A stretch of DNA of 64,000 bases from Sellimonas catena (GTDB lineage: Bacteria > Bacillota > Clostridia > Lachnospirales > Lachnospiraceae). Location of the stretch: assembly GCF_045063725.1 (NCBI RefSeq), contig NZ_CP173695.1. One strand, written 5' to 3'. The notes under the pieces were generated by a model. It was not told the DNA's origin and did no database searches. It worked only from the letters and a program-made list of their open reading frames with translations. The translations under genes and the position numbers were made by a program. Within the stretch, counting starts at the first letter, position 1, and each line of letters begins with the position of its first letter. Below are positions 1 to 7,398 of the stretch, piece by piece.

Positions 1-801
1 CGGGTCAATGAGGCTGCCGCTGTCGATAAACGGACCGCAGGGTACCGGCGCAGGATACTTTCCGTGCAAAAAGGAACCCACGCAATGCTGGAACTGCTGA
101 AAGCCGCTAAAAAAGCGGAGATCCCTGCCAACTATGTCCTTTTTGACAGCTGGTTTGCTTCCCCGAGTACGCTCCATGCGGTAAAATCAATCGGTTATGA
201 TGTGATCGGCATGGTGAAAAAGACGCCAAAAATGTTCTTCCGTTATAATGGGGAAGATATGTCCTTGCTCACAATCTATGATAAGAACAAAAAGAGACGT
301 GGACGTTCCCGCTACCTGCTGTCGGTGCTGGTGGATGTGGTGAAGGACGGGGAAAGCATCCCGGCAAAAGTTGTTTATGTCCGCAACCGGAATAAGAGGA
401 AGGAATACTTATGTCTCATCTCAACGGATACAACCCTGGATGAAAACGAGATCATCCGTATTTATGGGAAGCGCTGGGATATCGAAGTCTTTTTCAAGGT
501 ATGCAAAAGCTACCTGAACCTCAGCAGGGAGTGCAACTCCTTATCCTATGACGCGATGACAGCCCACACAGCGGTTGTTTTCACGCGGTATATGATGCTG
601 TCCCTGGAGAGCCGGGAATCGAACGACAACCGCTCGCTGGGTGAACTCTTCCTGTATTTTTCAGACGAAATGGCCGATATCACATGGATACAGGCATTTC
701 AAATGCTGCTCCAAATGTTCCGGTCTATCCTCAAGGACAACACCGAACTGACCGAAGAAAAGATCAACGAATTGGTGGATGCATTTATGAACACATTGTA
801 G
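1..801 (+). pseudogene. IS4-family transposase, 3' end displaced by a nested transposon
   Basis: The frame is open from base 1 (codon CGG) and matches residues from about 180 onward of the intact transposase at 27579-28952. It keeps the second catalytic region (FDSWFASP) and the IS4 YREK signature (Y-G-K-R then E and K in the segment near 460-510). The stop TAG at 799-801 is supplied by the inserted element. The true last residues (PVLLKTQLQAA and stop) resume at 3879-3914. Removing 797-3870 plus one 6-bp duplication restores the reading frame exactly, so this copy was intact until the second insertion. Confidence 0.92.
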
Positions 802-820
802 AGCAACATTTTATAAATGC
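797..820 (+). repeat. Left terminal repeat of the three-gene transposon
   Basis: TGTAGAGCAACA is followed by TTTTATAAATGC. The first part pairs with the outer right end (3857-3870) and the CATTTTATAA part pairs with a second, inner site at the right end (3828-3837 on the other strand). Repeated sites of this kind are where TnsB/MuA-like transposases bind. Confidence 0.7.
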
Positions 821-1010
821 TTGAGATTGAAAGAAAAAAGCAGATAGTAAGAATAGATGGATCAGAAGAATGATGAGAGTATGCCGTGATTTACTGCATG
901 CTCTTTTCTCTTTACAGACAGGATTATAATAAAAAAGAAGGACCCCCTTCCTTGGCAAGAACCGGTTCCCTCTTTCAACAAATACATCCCGAAGGAAGTA
1001 TCCAGATACT

Positions 1011-1577
1011 ATGATACGCATTTTCAATCTGTTTTGCAAGCTGAAAGAAATAAAAATCTCAGACCAGGAGTGGTTTGACCAAGCGGTCCGCAGCTTGAAC
1101 CTTTCCGATCACCCCTGCCCTTACTGCAATTCGAAAGGACATCTGATCCTTCACGATGTCTATCCCCGTTACATGGTCACTTTAAAGAATAACGGGCCAG
1201 TGACGGTAATTCTGCGTGTCCCACGGGTAAAGTGTATCTCCTGCGGACATACCCATGCCCTTCTTCCCGAAATGCTGATCCCCTATTCTTCCTACAGCCT
1301 GCGCTTTGTCCTGACAGTGCTGGAAGCCTATTTCCTGCATGTCCATACAGTAGAAAAAATTTGTGAAAGATACCAGATTGTCCATTCCACGCTTTATACC
1401 TTCCGCAGCCTGTTCCTTTCCCATAAACGGCTAATCCTGGGAGTCCTGGACGATGCACAGGAAAAGGGATCTGACTTCATCGGAAAGATAGATGGGATGC
1501 AGCTCTCCCAGTTCTGGGATTCGTTCCGGCATTCCTTTCTCCAGGCATACCATGCGTCAGATTTCCATCACCGATGA
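1011..1577 (+). CDS. DUF6431-like zinc-ribbon protein of the transposon
   Basis: A 188-residue protein with two CxxC pairs, CPYC near residue 36 and CISC near residue 75, which should bind a structural zinc. The C-terminal half is helical and looks like a DNA-binding or regulatory segment. It resembles the DUF6431 family, which I recall next to DDE and AAA transposition genes in Clostridia. It is the first of three same-strand genes in the element, 92 bp before the integrase gene. The role in transposition (target choice, end binding or regulation) is inferred from position only. The start at 1011 has a weak AAGGAAG about 13 bases upstream, so it is the least certain of the three. Confidence 0.75.
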   Translation: MIRIFNLFCKLKEIKISDQEWFDQAVRSLNLSDHPCPYCNSKGHLILHDVYPRYMVTLKNNGPVTVILRVPRVKCISCGHTHALLPEMLIPYSSYSLRFVLTVLEAYFLHVHTVEKICERYQIVHSTLYTFRSLFLSHKRLILGVLDDAQEKGSDFIGKIDGMQLSQFWDSFRHSFLQAYHASDFHHR

Positions 1578-1669
1578 AATTTCAGACAAAGCGGTTCGGA
1601 TGCTTCCCATAATCCCGGCATGTACGATGCACAGGGGCAGAGGTATGCTGTAACCGGAGGCGATAAGAA

Positions 1670-2959
1670 ATGGAACAGCAAAAGAAAACAGACAGAATGG
1701 ATGAATTGATGGAGATCGCACGGCTCCGGTTTGGGATGATTGCGCCGGTGATCCAGGAGACCTATCCGGATGAATCGGTCATGGCATACTGCAGAAGGGT
1801 AGCCCAGACCCCGATGCGTCTTCCGGATGGGCGGATAGTGAAATACAAGCCCAAAACGATCGGGAAATGGGTATCCCTTTACCGGAATGGCGGGATTGAC
1901 GCCCTGACGCCAAAAACGCGGTCAGACCTGGGAAAGACCCGGGTACTTACAGAGGAAGCAATCGATGAGATCTACCGGATCAAGCAGAAATATCCGAGGC
2001 TGAACGCAACGCAGGTCCATGCCAGGCTGGTGCAGGAAAGCCTGATCCCGGCAACGGTTTCCGTGGCAACCGTCCAGAGATTTGTGAAACGCAACGGGCT
2101 GAAAAGTGCAGACGCGGCGCTGGCCGGCCGTGACCGGAAAGCGTTCGAAGAGGCGTATTTCGGAGGAATGTATCAGGCGGATACGTGTTACCTTCCGTAT
2201 CTGGAAGAAAACGGGAAAAAGCACAGGACATATCTGATCATGATCCTGGACGACTACTCCCGGATGATCGTAGGCGGGCAGATCTTTTACCAGGAGAATG
2301 CATACAACTTCCAGAAGGTCCTCAAGGATGCAGTTGCGGCTTATGGTATCCCGGACAAGCTGTATGTGGACTCCGGCGCGCCCTACAAAAACCGGCAGCT
2401 AGATATGATCTGCGCATCCATTGGGACAGTGCTTCTGCATACCCCTGTCCGGGATGGGGCCAGCAAGGGGAAGGTGGAGCGAAATTTCAGGACGCTCAAG
2501 GAAAGATGGCTCTACGGGCTCGACATCAGCCAGATCCGCTCCCTGGAGGAGTTCAATAATCTCCTGGCAGCATATATCCGGAAACACAATACGACAGAGC
2601 ATTCCACGACAGGGGAAACGCCGCTTTCCCGTTATCTCCACAGCGGGCGTCCGGTAAGGAAGCCAAAGTCACCGGAATGGCTGGACGAATGTTTCCTGAA
2701 CCGCGCGACCCGCAGAGTATCACGGGATGCCACTGTCGAACTGGATTCCCGGTGTTACGATGCGCCGATGCAGTTCATCGGACAGAAGGTAGAGGTGCGT
2801 TACCTTCCGGATGACCCGGAGAAAGCATGGGTATTTTCGGAAGGGAAGCGGCATCCGATGCGCCTGACAAACCGGGCGGAAAATGGGAGAACAAAGCGTA
2901 AGAACCAAGTGTCGATTGATTACAGCACAGTACTTGGAGGTGGGGAAGATGTACACTGA
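1670..2959 (+). CDS. DDE transposase/integrase (rve fold)
   Basis: A 429-residue recombinase. Residues 1-150 hold helix-turn-helix DNA-binding domains (including a KTIGKWVSLY helix). The catalytic core follows: first Asp in YQADTCY, second in LYVDSGAPYKN, and the Glu in SKGKVERNFRTLKERW, in the order and spacing of an RNase H-like integrase core. A small C-terminal Mu-type barrel region (about 345-410) is plausible. The start is supported by CCGGAGGCGATAAGAA just upstream. Its end overlaps the AAA gene start by 11 bp, as in operons of MuA/MuB or TnsB/TnsC type. It would cut and join the element ends. Confidence 0.9.
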   Translation: MEQQKKTDRMDELMEIARLRFGMIAPVIQETYPDESVMAYCRRVAQTPMRLPDGRIVKYKPKTIGKWVSLYRNGGIDALTPKTRSDLGKTRVLTEEAIDEIYRIKQKYPRLNATQVHARLVQESLIPATVSVATVQRFVKRNGLKSADAALAGRDRKAFEEAYFGGMYQADTCYLPYLEENGKKHRTYLIMILDDYSRMIVGGQIFYQENAYNFQKVLKDAVAAYGIPDKLYVDSGAPYKNRQLDMICASIGTVLLHTPVRDGASKGKVERNFRTLKERWLYGLDISQIRSLEEFNNLLAAYIRKHNTTEHSTTGETPLSRYLHSGRPVRKPKSPEWLDECFLNRATRRVSRDATVELDSRCYDAPMQFIGQKVEVRYLPDDPEKAWVFSEGKRHPMRLTNRAENGRTKRKNQVSIDYSTVLGGGEDVH

Positions 2960-3755
2960 TTATTATGGGCTGAGTTTTAACCCGTTTGATAAACAGATGG
3001 TAAAAGAGAAAGACGCTTTTGAGTCTGAAGATTTCCGTGAGATGACAGCCCGGCTGGAATACCTGAAGGAGATCAGGGGGATCGGGGTGTTTACTGCAAG
3101 CCCGGGGATGGGAAAGACGTTCGCGCTGCGGTGCTTTTCGAAAAAACTGAATCCGAACCTGTACCAGTGCGCCTATCTGTGTCTGTCAACCGTAAGCGTG
3201 CAGGAATTCTACCGCCAGCTGTGTGAAGCGCTGGGGCTGGAATCCGGATTCGGGAAGAGCCAGATGTTTAAGTCGATCCAGGAACGGCTGTATTATCTGT
3301 ACAAAGAGAAACGGCAGCCGTTCATCTGTATCCTGGATGAAGCACAGTACCTGAACAGCAGTATCCTGAGGGATTTGAAAATGCTGATGAACCAGAAGTA
3401 TGATTCGGTGAACTGCTTCTCCCTGATTCTCTGTGGGGAGCCCTACCTGAACCACATCCTAGAGAAACAGGTCAACGAGGCGCTGCGGCAGAGAATCGTG
3501 GTCCACTACAACTTCCACGGGCTTACAGACCAGGAGGTGCCGGATTATATCCGGCAGAAGATCCGGAATGCAGGAGGCAGCCCGGAGATCATCGATACCG
3601 CGGCAATCAGCTCCGTCCACAGCTACAGCCAGGGAAATCCGCGTCTGATTGATAATGTAATGACAGACGCGATGACTTTGGGAAGCCAGATGGAGAAAAA
3701 GGTGATCGATGCCGAGGTGATGCTGGCGGCAATCAATAACCAGGCACTGAGCTGA
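2949..3755 (+). CDS. AAA ATPase, transposition helper (ExeA/TniB/MuB-like)
   Basis: A 268-residue AAA+ ATPase with Walker A ASPGMGKTFAL near residue 48, Walker B FICILDEAQYL near residue 120, and a sensor region (LILCGEPYLN). The N-terminal MYTDYYGLSFNPFDKQ is typical of ExeA/TniB-like ATPases. The start at 2949 is chosen because GGAGGTGGGGAAG precedes it and homologues begin at this point; an upstream in-frame Met lies inside the integrase gene. Partner ATPases of DDE transposases select and hold target DNA. It ends 115 bp before the right end of the element. Confidence 0.88.
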   Translation: MYTDYYGLSFNPFDKQMVKEKDAFESEDFREMTARLEYLKEIRGIGVFTASPGMGKTFALRCFSKKLNPNLYQCAYLCLSTVSVQEFYRQLCEALGLESGFGKSQMFKSIQERLYYLYKEKRQPFICILDEAQYLNSSILRDLKMLMNQKYDSVNCFSLILCGEPYLNHILEKQVNEALRQRIVVHYNFHGLTDQEVPDYIRQKIRNAGGSPEIIDTAAISSVHSYSQGNPRLIDNVMTDAMTLGSQMEKKVIDAEVMLAAINNQALS

Positions 3756-3827
3756 AAGAATGCAGGAAAAGAGGCATGACCGTGTCGTTGAGATGCGATT
3801 GTGCTTTTTTTCTGGAAAAGTTGGCGA

Positions 3828-3870
3828 TTATAAAATGCTGTTTGTGGCTACCAGAAAGTGTCGCTCGACA
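3828..3870 (-). repeat. Right terminal repeats of the three-gene transposon
   Basis: Read from the outside in, the right end gives TGTCGAGCGACACTTT (3870 to 3855) and about 20 bp further in CAGCATTTTATAA (3840 to 3828). Both motifs match parts of the left end, so the right end carries two spaced copies where the left has them overlapping. Confidence 0.65.
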
Positions 3871-3962
3871 ACACATTGCCTGTTTTGTTGAAGACACAGC
3901 TTCAGGCGGCATAGGGCAAAGGGTGAACTTTGATAATCGAATACCTGCCAGATATTGAATTT

Positions 3963-4580
3963 TCAAGGTGCATAGGCAAAATCTATGTGCGAAGTTTGAG
4001 TTAGTAAGAATAATTTTACTATGAAAACAGCTGCTGTTGATGGTGCACTTTGGATCATCTGAGACAGATCAGAGAAAGCAAGCTCCCCGATGAGAAACAG
4101 ATAAACAGTACTGACTACTATATCCATGATCTGAAAAGCCAAAAACAGAAGCACATATTTTATAAAAGTTCGCACATTTTTATTGCCAAGACCAAATCCA
4201 GAGGCATTTCTTGTTGGACTGTCCATCAAAAAAATCCATACAAACATCAGTAACGCACCGATTGTTACAGCAATAGATATCATCATGGTTGAAAGTGAAC
4301 TGCCGGAAAAGGTGTAAAGTACAAGGGCGAGGATACTGACAACTCCAGCGATCAGATAAGTCCAGTAAATGCGTTTCATTTTCTGAAAAAGGTCTTTGCG
4401 TGTGAAAAATACTGCAATGATCACTCCCATCGCAGGATACAGCATCTGTACACCGGCATAAATGCTAACGGGTTGATTGTTTTGGAAAGCTGCTCTCACC
4501 AGAAAGCCCATCAACAAAGTGATACCAAATACTGTTCCCAAATAAATGATCAGTCCTTTTTTCTCATTCTTTTTTAACAT
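3963..4580 (-). pseudogene. Multi-pass membrane protein truncated by IS4 (CPBP/CAAX-protease-like N-terminal part)
   Basis: The open frame encodes 205 residues, but the last eleven or so (from QTSHIDF) are translated from the IS4 terminal repeat; native sequence stops at 4001. About five hydrophobic segments are visible (near residues 10-30, 38-55, 70-95, 100-118, 135-160). Composition and layout resemble the N-terminal half of CPBP intramembrane proteases, but the catalytic EExxR/HxxxB motifs would be in the missing part, so the family is a guess. Start: ATG preceded by GGAGGGAACGTT. The rest of the gene must lie left of the IS4 copy, outside the window. Confidence 0.7.
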
Positions 4581-4595
4581 AACGTTCCCTCCATT

Positions 4596-4641
4596 CTACC
4601 TTGTATAATAAGGTTCTTATCTACATTATATAACAAGGTAG
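4596..4641. promoter_or_regulatory. Inverted repeat in the divergent lexA/membrane-protein region
   Basis: CTACCTTGT (4596-4604) and ACAAGGTAG (4633-4641) are perfect inverse copies 28 bp apart, with TATAAT-like bases next to each arm. It lies just upstream of the truncated membrane-protein gene on the minus strand, so it is probably the operator for that gene; the regulator is not in view. Confidence 0.55.
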
Positions 4642-4692
4642 ATAGAAGTCAAGATATTTATTCACTTATTTTTTTGCAAAAAAGAGTTAGAT

Positions 4693-4720
4693 CGAACATA
4701 TTTTCTAAACATTTGTTTGC
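4693..4720 (+). promoter_or_regulatory. Two candidate LexA (SOS) boxes upstream of lexA
   Basis: CGAACATATTTTC (4693-4705) and AAACATTTGTTTG (4708-4720) are both near matches to the Gram-positive LexA site CGAACRNRYGTTYG. The second overlaps the -35 element. Self-regulation of lexA through such boxes is the norm; the two imperfect sites suggest modest repression. Confidence 0.6.
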
Positions 4721-4745
4721 CTTTTATACCTTGCTGTGATAAAAT
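4717..4745 (+). promoter_or_regulatory. Sigma-A promoter of lexA
   Basis: TTGCCT (4717-4722), a 17-bp spacer and TAAAAT (4740-4745). Transcription would start about 45 bp before the lexA start codon. Confidence 0.65.
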
Positions 4746-4797
4746 AGAAAAAAAGTATGTAGTCTGACAGAGACATTAGAAAGCAGGAGGACATTCC

Positions 4798-5415
4798 ATG
4801 GGTAACGGAAATATTACAGAAAAGCAATCCGAGATTCTTGAATATATAAAAGCACAGATTTTAGAAAGAGGATTTCCGCCGGCAGTGCGTGAAATCTGCG
4901 AAGCAGTACATTTGAAATCTACTTCTTCTGTCCACTCTCATCTTGAGACGCTGGAGAAGAACGGGTACATCCGGAGAGACCCGACGAAGCCGCGTGCGAT
5001 CGAGATTCTGGACGAGTCGTTTAATCTGACACGCCGCGAGATGGCACAGGTGCCGATTATCGGACGTGTAGCTGCAGGAGAGCCGCTTCTGGCAGAGCAG
5101 AATATTGAAGACTATTTCCCGATTCCGGTAGAGCGCCTTCCAAACAATCAGACATTTCTCCTTCGTGTGCGCGGTGACAGTATGGTGAATGTCGGAATTC
5201 TTGACGGGGATTATATTTTAGTTGAGCAGAGACCGACTGCGGAAAATGGCGAGATTGTCGTTGCCCTTGTAGAGGACGGGGCTACAGTGAAACGGTTTTT
5301 CAAAGAGGACGGACACTACCGGCTTCAGCCGGAGAATGACGCCATGGATCCGATCATTGTTGATGAAGTTACGATTCTCGGAAAGATGATCGGCCTGCTG
5401 AGATTTATGAGATAA
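4798..5415 (+). CDS. lexA: LexA repressor
   Basis: A 205-residue SOS repressor of usual length. Residues 1-70 form the winged helix-turn-helix. The self-cleavage bond is Ala93-Gly94 in VAAGEP, with the catalytic pair Ser128 (RGDSM) and Lys165 (ATVKRF). On DNA damage, RecA filaments trigger self-cleavage and release of repair genes. The start has AGCAGGAGG upstream. The gene stands alone, faces the rsfS operon and ends at a shared hairpin; candidate LexA boxes lie in its own promoter. Confidence 0.97.
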   Translation: MGNGNITEKQSEILEYIKAQILERGFPPAVREICEAVHLKSTSSVHSHLETLEKNGYIRRDPTKPRAIEILDESFNLTRREMAQVPIIGRVAAGEPLLAEQNIEDYFPIPVERLPNNQTFLLRVRGDSMVNVGILDGDYILVEQRPTAENGEIVVALVEDGATVKRFFKEDGHYRLQPENDAMDPIIVDEVTILGKMIGLLRFMR

Positions 5416-5430
5416 GGATATTGATATTAC

Positions 5431-5465
5431 AAAAGGCTGCGAGCACCTGAGGTTCGCAGCCTTTT
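5431..5465. terminator. Bidirectional terminator between lexA and rsfS
   Basis: AAAAGGCTGCGA (5431-5442) pairs with TTCGCAGCCTTTT (5453-5465). The flanking A and T runs let it work for both converging genes. Confidence 0.85.
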
Positions 5466-5484
5466 CTTCATCTCCTGTCAGGAT

Positions 5485-5853
5485 TTACTTTTCCAGATCT
5501 TCCATGGAGATCGTCTTTCCATCTTTCCAGATACGTTCCAGATCGTAGAAAAGACGGTTTTCTTTATCAAATACATGGACGATAATATCTCCGAAATCGA
5601 GCAGCACCCAGTTCCCAAGGCCATAGCCTTCCCGCTGTTTTACGGTATATCCTTCTTTTGCAAGCTCTTCCTCAACGTTATCTACAAGAGCCTGTACCTG
5701 ACTGTTGCTGTTTCCGTTTGCAATGATGAAATAATCGGCCAGTACACTGATTTCCGAGATATCAATGACCCGGATATCTTCGCCTTTTTTGCTGTCCAGC
5801 GCACGGCAGGCAGCGGCTGCCATCTTTTTTGATGTTTCTAATGCGTTGCTCAT
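5485..5853 (-). CDS. rsfS: Ribosome silencing factor RsfS
   Basis: A 122-residue RsfS/Iojap-family protein. It binds ribosomal protein L14 on the 50S subunit and blocks joining with 30S when nutrients run low. The family core is visible: DIRVIDISEISVLADYF near residue 25, then GNWVLLDFGDIIVHVF near residue 80. It follows yqeK by 21 bp in the common nadD-yqeK-rsfS order. The start MSNALE is well placed after an AGGAGG motif. Confidence 0.96.
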   Translation of the reverse strand: MSNALETSKKMAAAACRALDSKKGEDIRVIDISEISVLADYFIIANGNSNSQVQALVDNVEEELAKEGYTVKQREGYGLGNWVLLDFGDIIVHVFDKENRLFYDLERIWKDGKTISMEDLEK

Positions 5854-5874
5854 CCATCTTCCTCCTGTTTTTGA

Positions 5875-6453
5875 TTATTTGTTCAGATAGTTCTTATAGT
5901 ATAAATATGTCTTCTCTGTCATAGGGTCAATGGCCAGATTGCGGGTGTGAAGGTAGGAAAGGGAATCCTTCAGAATCAGATAAAGGCAGGCGTCAATATC
6001 CTGAAAAGCCAGTTTTCTGACTTCCGGAAGATTCGGTGCCTCTTTTCTTCCCGGCTCGATATAGTCCGCGATATAAAGAATCTTATCCAGCATGGTCATC
6101 TTCGGCTTTCCGGTCGTATGGCAGATGATCGCATCCAGAATCCGCTGATCCCGGACATGATATTTCGTTGCTGCCAGGTAGGCGCCAAGCTTTGCGTGAA
6201 GCAGACTCGGATTCTGACGCTCGCTTTCTGAAATCGATAAATGGTATTTCTCACAGAGCCGGATTTTCTTTTTGGACGGGATACATTTGGCACAGTCGTG
6301 AAGGAGACCTGCGATCATGGCCTCGTTAATGTCTTCATTGTAACGCATGGCCAGGGATGCACACAGATACATCACGCCAAGCGTGTGCTCATATCTGTCC
6401 TGATCCAGGTATTTTTTCACTTTTTTACGCATCTTATGGATTGCATTGCTCAT
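5875..6453 (-). CDS. yqeK: HD-domain hydrolase YqeK (symmetrical Ap4A hydrolase type)
   Basis: A 192-residue HD-domain phosphohydrolase. Family members in Firmicutes split diadenosine tetraphosphate into two ADP. The metal site is visible as His24 (EHTLGV), the His52-Asp53 pair (LLHDCAK), and a later His/Asp set (CHTTGK and YIADYIEPGR). It starts 3 bp after nadD and precedes rsfS, the usual operon. Confidence 0.95.
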   Translation of the reverse strand: MSNAIHKMRKKVKKYLDQDRYEHTLGVMYLCASLAMRYNEDINEAMIAGLLHDCAKCIPSKKKIRLCEKYHLSISESERQNPSLLHAKLGAYLAATKYHVRDQRILDAIICHTTGKPKMTMLDKILYIADYIEPGRKEAPNLPEVRKLAFQDIDACLYLILKDSLSYLHTRNLAIDPMTEKTYLYYKNYLNK

Positions 6454-6456
6454 CTT

Positions 6457-7068
6457 CTATTCCTCCCTGTATAGACGATGGTCAGAAATATAGGAAGCTA
6501 CATCAGACGGAACAAGCCGGCTGATGTCCTTTCCCTCTTCTACCATCTCACGGATTTCACTGGATGATACTTCAAATACCGGAGAATGGGAAAACAGAAT
6601 CGTCGTTTCGTATGTGTTTTCCAGATGCCGGATCTGAGCCTCCATGGCTGCATCTGTCTCACTTAAATCGCGCTTTGCGGCAATAATGGAACAGGAATGT
6701 AAAAACCGGTCCGGATGCCGCCATGTTTCCATCTGAAAAAGGGAATCTGCCCCTACAATATAGAAGAACTCCCTCTCCGGGAAAGCGTCTTTGAAATATT
6801 CCATTGTTTCATAGGAATAGGAAACCGTCTCCTTTTCCACCTCGTAAGGCTGAAGGGAAAAATGCGGCTTCCCGCTGATTGCAAGCTTTACCATTTCCAG
6901 ACGGTCTTCCATCCCTGCTCCGGTCTTTTCCGGCTGCTTATGCGGTGGATTGCCGTTTGGCATAAACCAGATTTCGTCCAGACCGAACTCTTCCATCACA
7001 TGTCCGGCAAGAATCAGATGTCCGTTATGAATAGGATTAAAGGTCCCTCCCATGATTCCTGTCTTCAT
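6457..7068 (-). CDS. nadD: Nicotinate-nucleotide adenylyltransferase
   Basis: A 203-residue nucleotidyl transferase that adenylates nicotinate mononucleotide in NAD synthesis. GGTFNPIHNGH at residues 7-17 carries the HxGH motif (His14, His17), and the second family motif SSSEIR lies near residue 168. Length is standard. It lies 4 bp after yhbY and 3 bp before yqeK in one tightly packed unit. Confidence 0.97.
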   Translation of the reverse strand: MKTGIMGGTFNPIHNGHLILAGHVMEEFGLDEIWFMPNGNPPHKQPEKTGAGMEDRLEMVKLAISGKPHFSLQPYEVEKETVSYSYETMEYFKDAFPEREFFYIVGADSLFQMETWRHPDRFLHSCSIIAAKRDLSETDAAMEAQIRHLENTYETTILFSHSPVFEVSSSEIREMVEEGKDISRLVPSDVASYISDHRLYREE

Positions 7069-7072
7069 CTGG

Positions 7073-7366
7073 CTACCTCGGAAGTTCGATTTTCTTTTTC
7101 TCTTTTTTGCCCTCTTTGTAAAGGACGATCTTTTTGCCGATGACCTGCACTACCTGAGAATGGGTGCGCTCAGCAAGCATTTCCGCGATTTCACGCGGAT
7201 CATCTGCACAGTTCTTCAGAACATTGATCTTGATCAGCTCTCTTGCTTCAAGCGCTTCCTGGACAGCACCTGTCAGTTCCGGCGTCATGCTGAATTTTCC
7301 GATCTGAAGAATCGGATCCATAGTCATGGCAAGACTTTTCAAATATGCTCTCTGCTTTGACGTCAT
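7073..7366 (-). CDS. yhbY: YhbY-family (CRM domain) RNA-binding protein
   Basis: A 97-residue single-domain CRM protein that associates with the pre-50S ribosomal subunit. MTSKQRAYLKSLAM at the N terminus and the lysine-rich C-terminal tail are typical. It sits between obgE and nadD, among genes for ribosome assembly and NAD synthesis, as in many Firmicutes. Confidence 0.94.
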   Translation of the reverse strand: MTSKQRAYLKSLAMTMDPILQIGKFSMTPELTGAVQEALEARELIKINVLKNCADDPREIAEMLAERTHSQVVQVIGKKIVLYKEGKKEKKKIELPR

Positions 7367-7398
7367 GTGTATATTCCTTTCTATTCTCTGCTTAATTT

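Larger units (their letters stand above)
797..3870 (+). mobile_element. Three-gene transposon (zinc-ribbon protein, DDE integrase, AAA ATPase)
   Basis: A 3,074-bp element inserted in the IS4 transposase gene. Its ends read TGTAGAGC (797) and, inward on the other strand from 3870, TGTCGAGC, with the imperfect match continuing about 14 bp. ACACAT flanks it on both sides (791-796 and 3871-3876); because AACACATTG occurs at both edges, the exact boundary could shift by a few bases. A DDE transposase paired with an AAA ATPase is the logic of Tn7, Mu, Tn552 and IS21-like elements. I cannot place it in a named family. Confidence 0.85.
1..4000 (+). mobile_element. IS4-type insertion sequence, left end outside window, interrupted by another transposon
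   Basis: Positions 1-796 and 3871-4000 together match the 3' part of the complete IS4-type element at 27445-29038; I noticed one base difference over about 800 bases (near 325). The right terminal repeat ends at 4000 (reading inward on the minus strand it starts CTCAAACTTCGCAC). The left end lies before base 1, so its target duplication cannot be checked. The element is split by the transposon at 797-3870 and has itself truncated the membrane-protein gene at 4001-4580. Confidence 0.9.
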
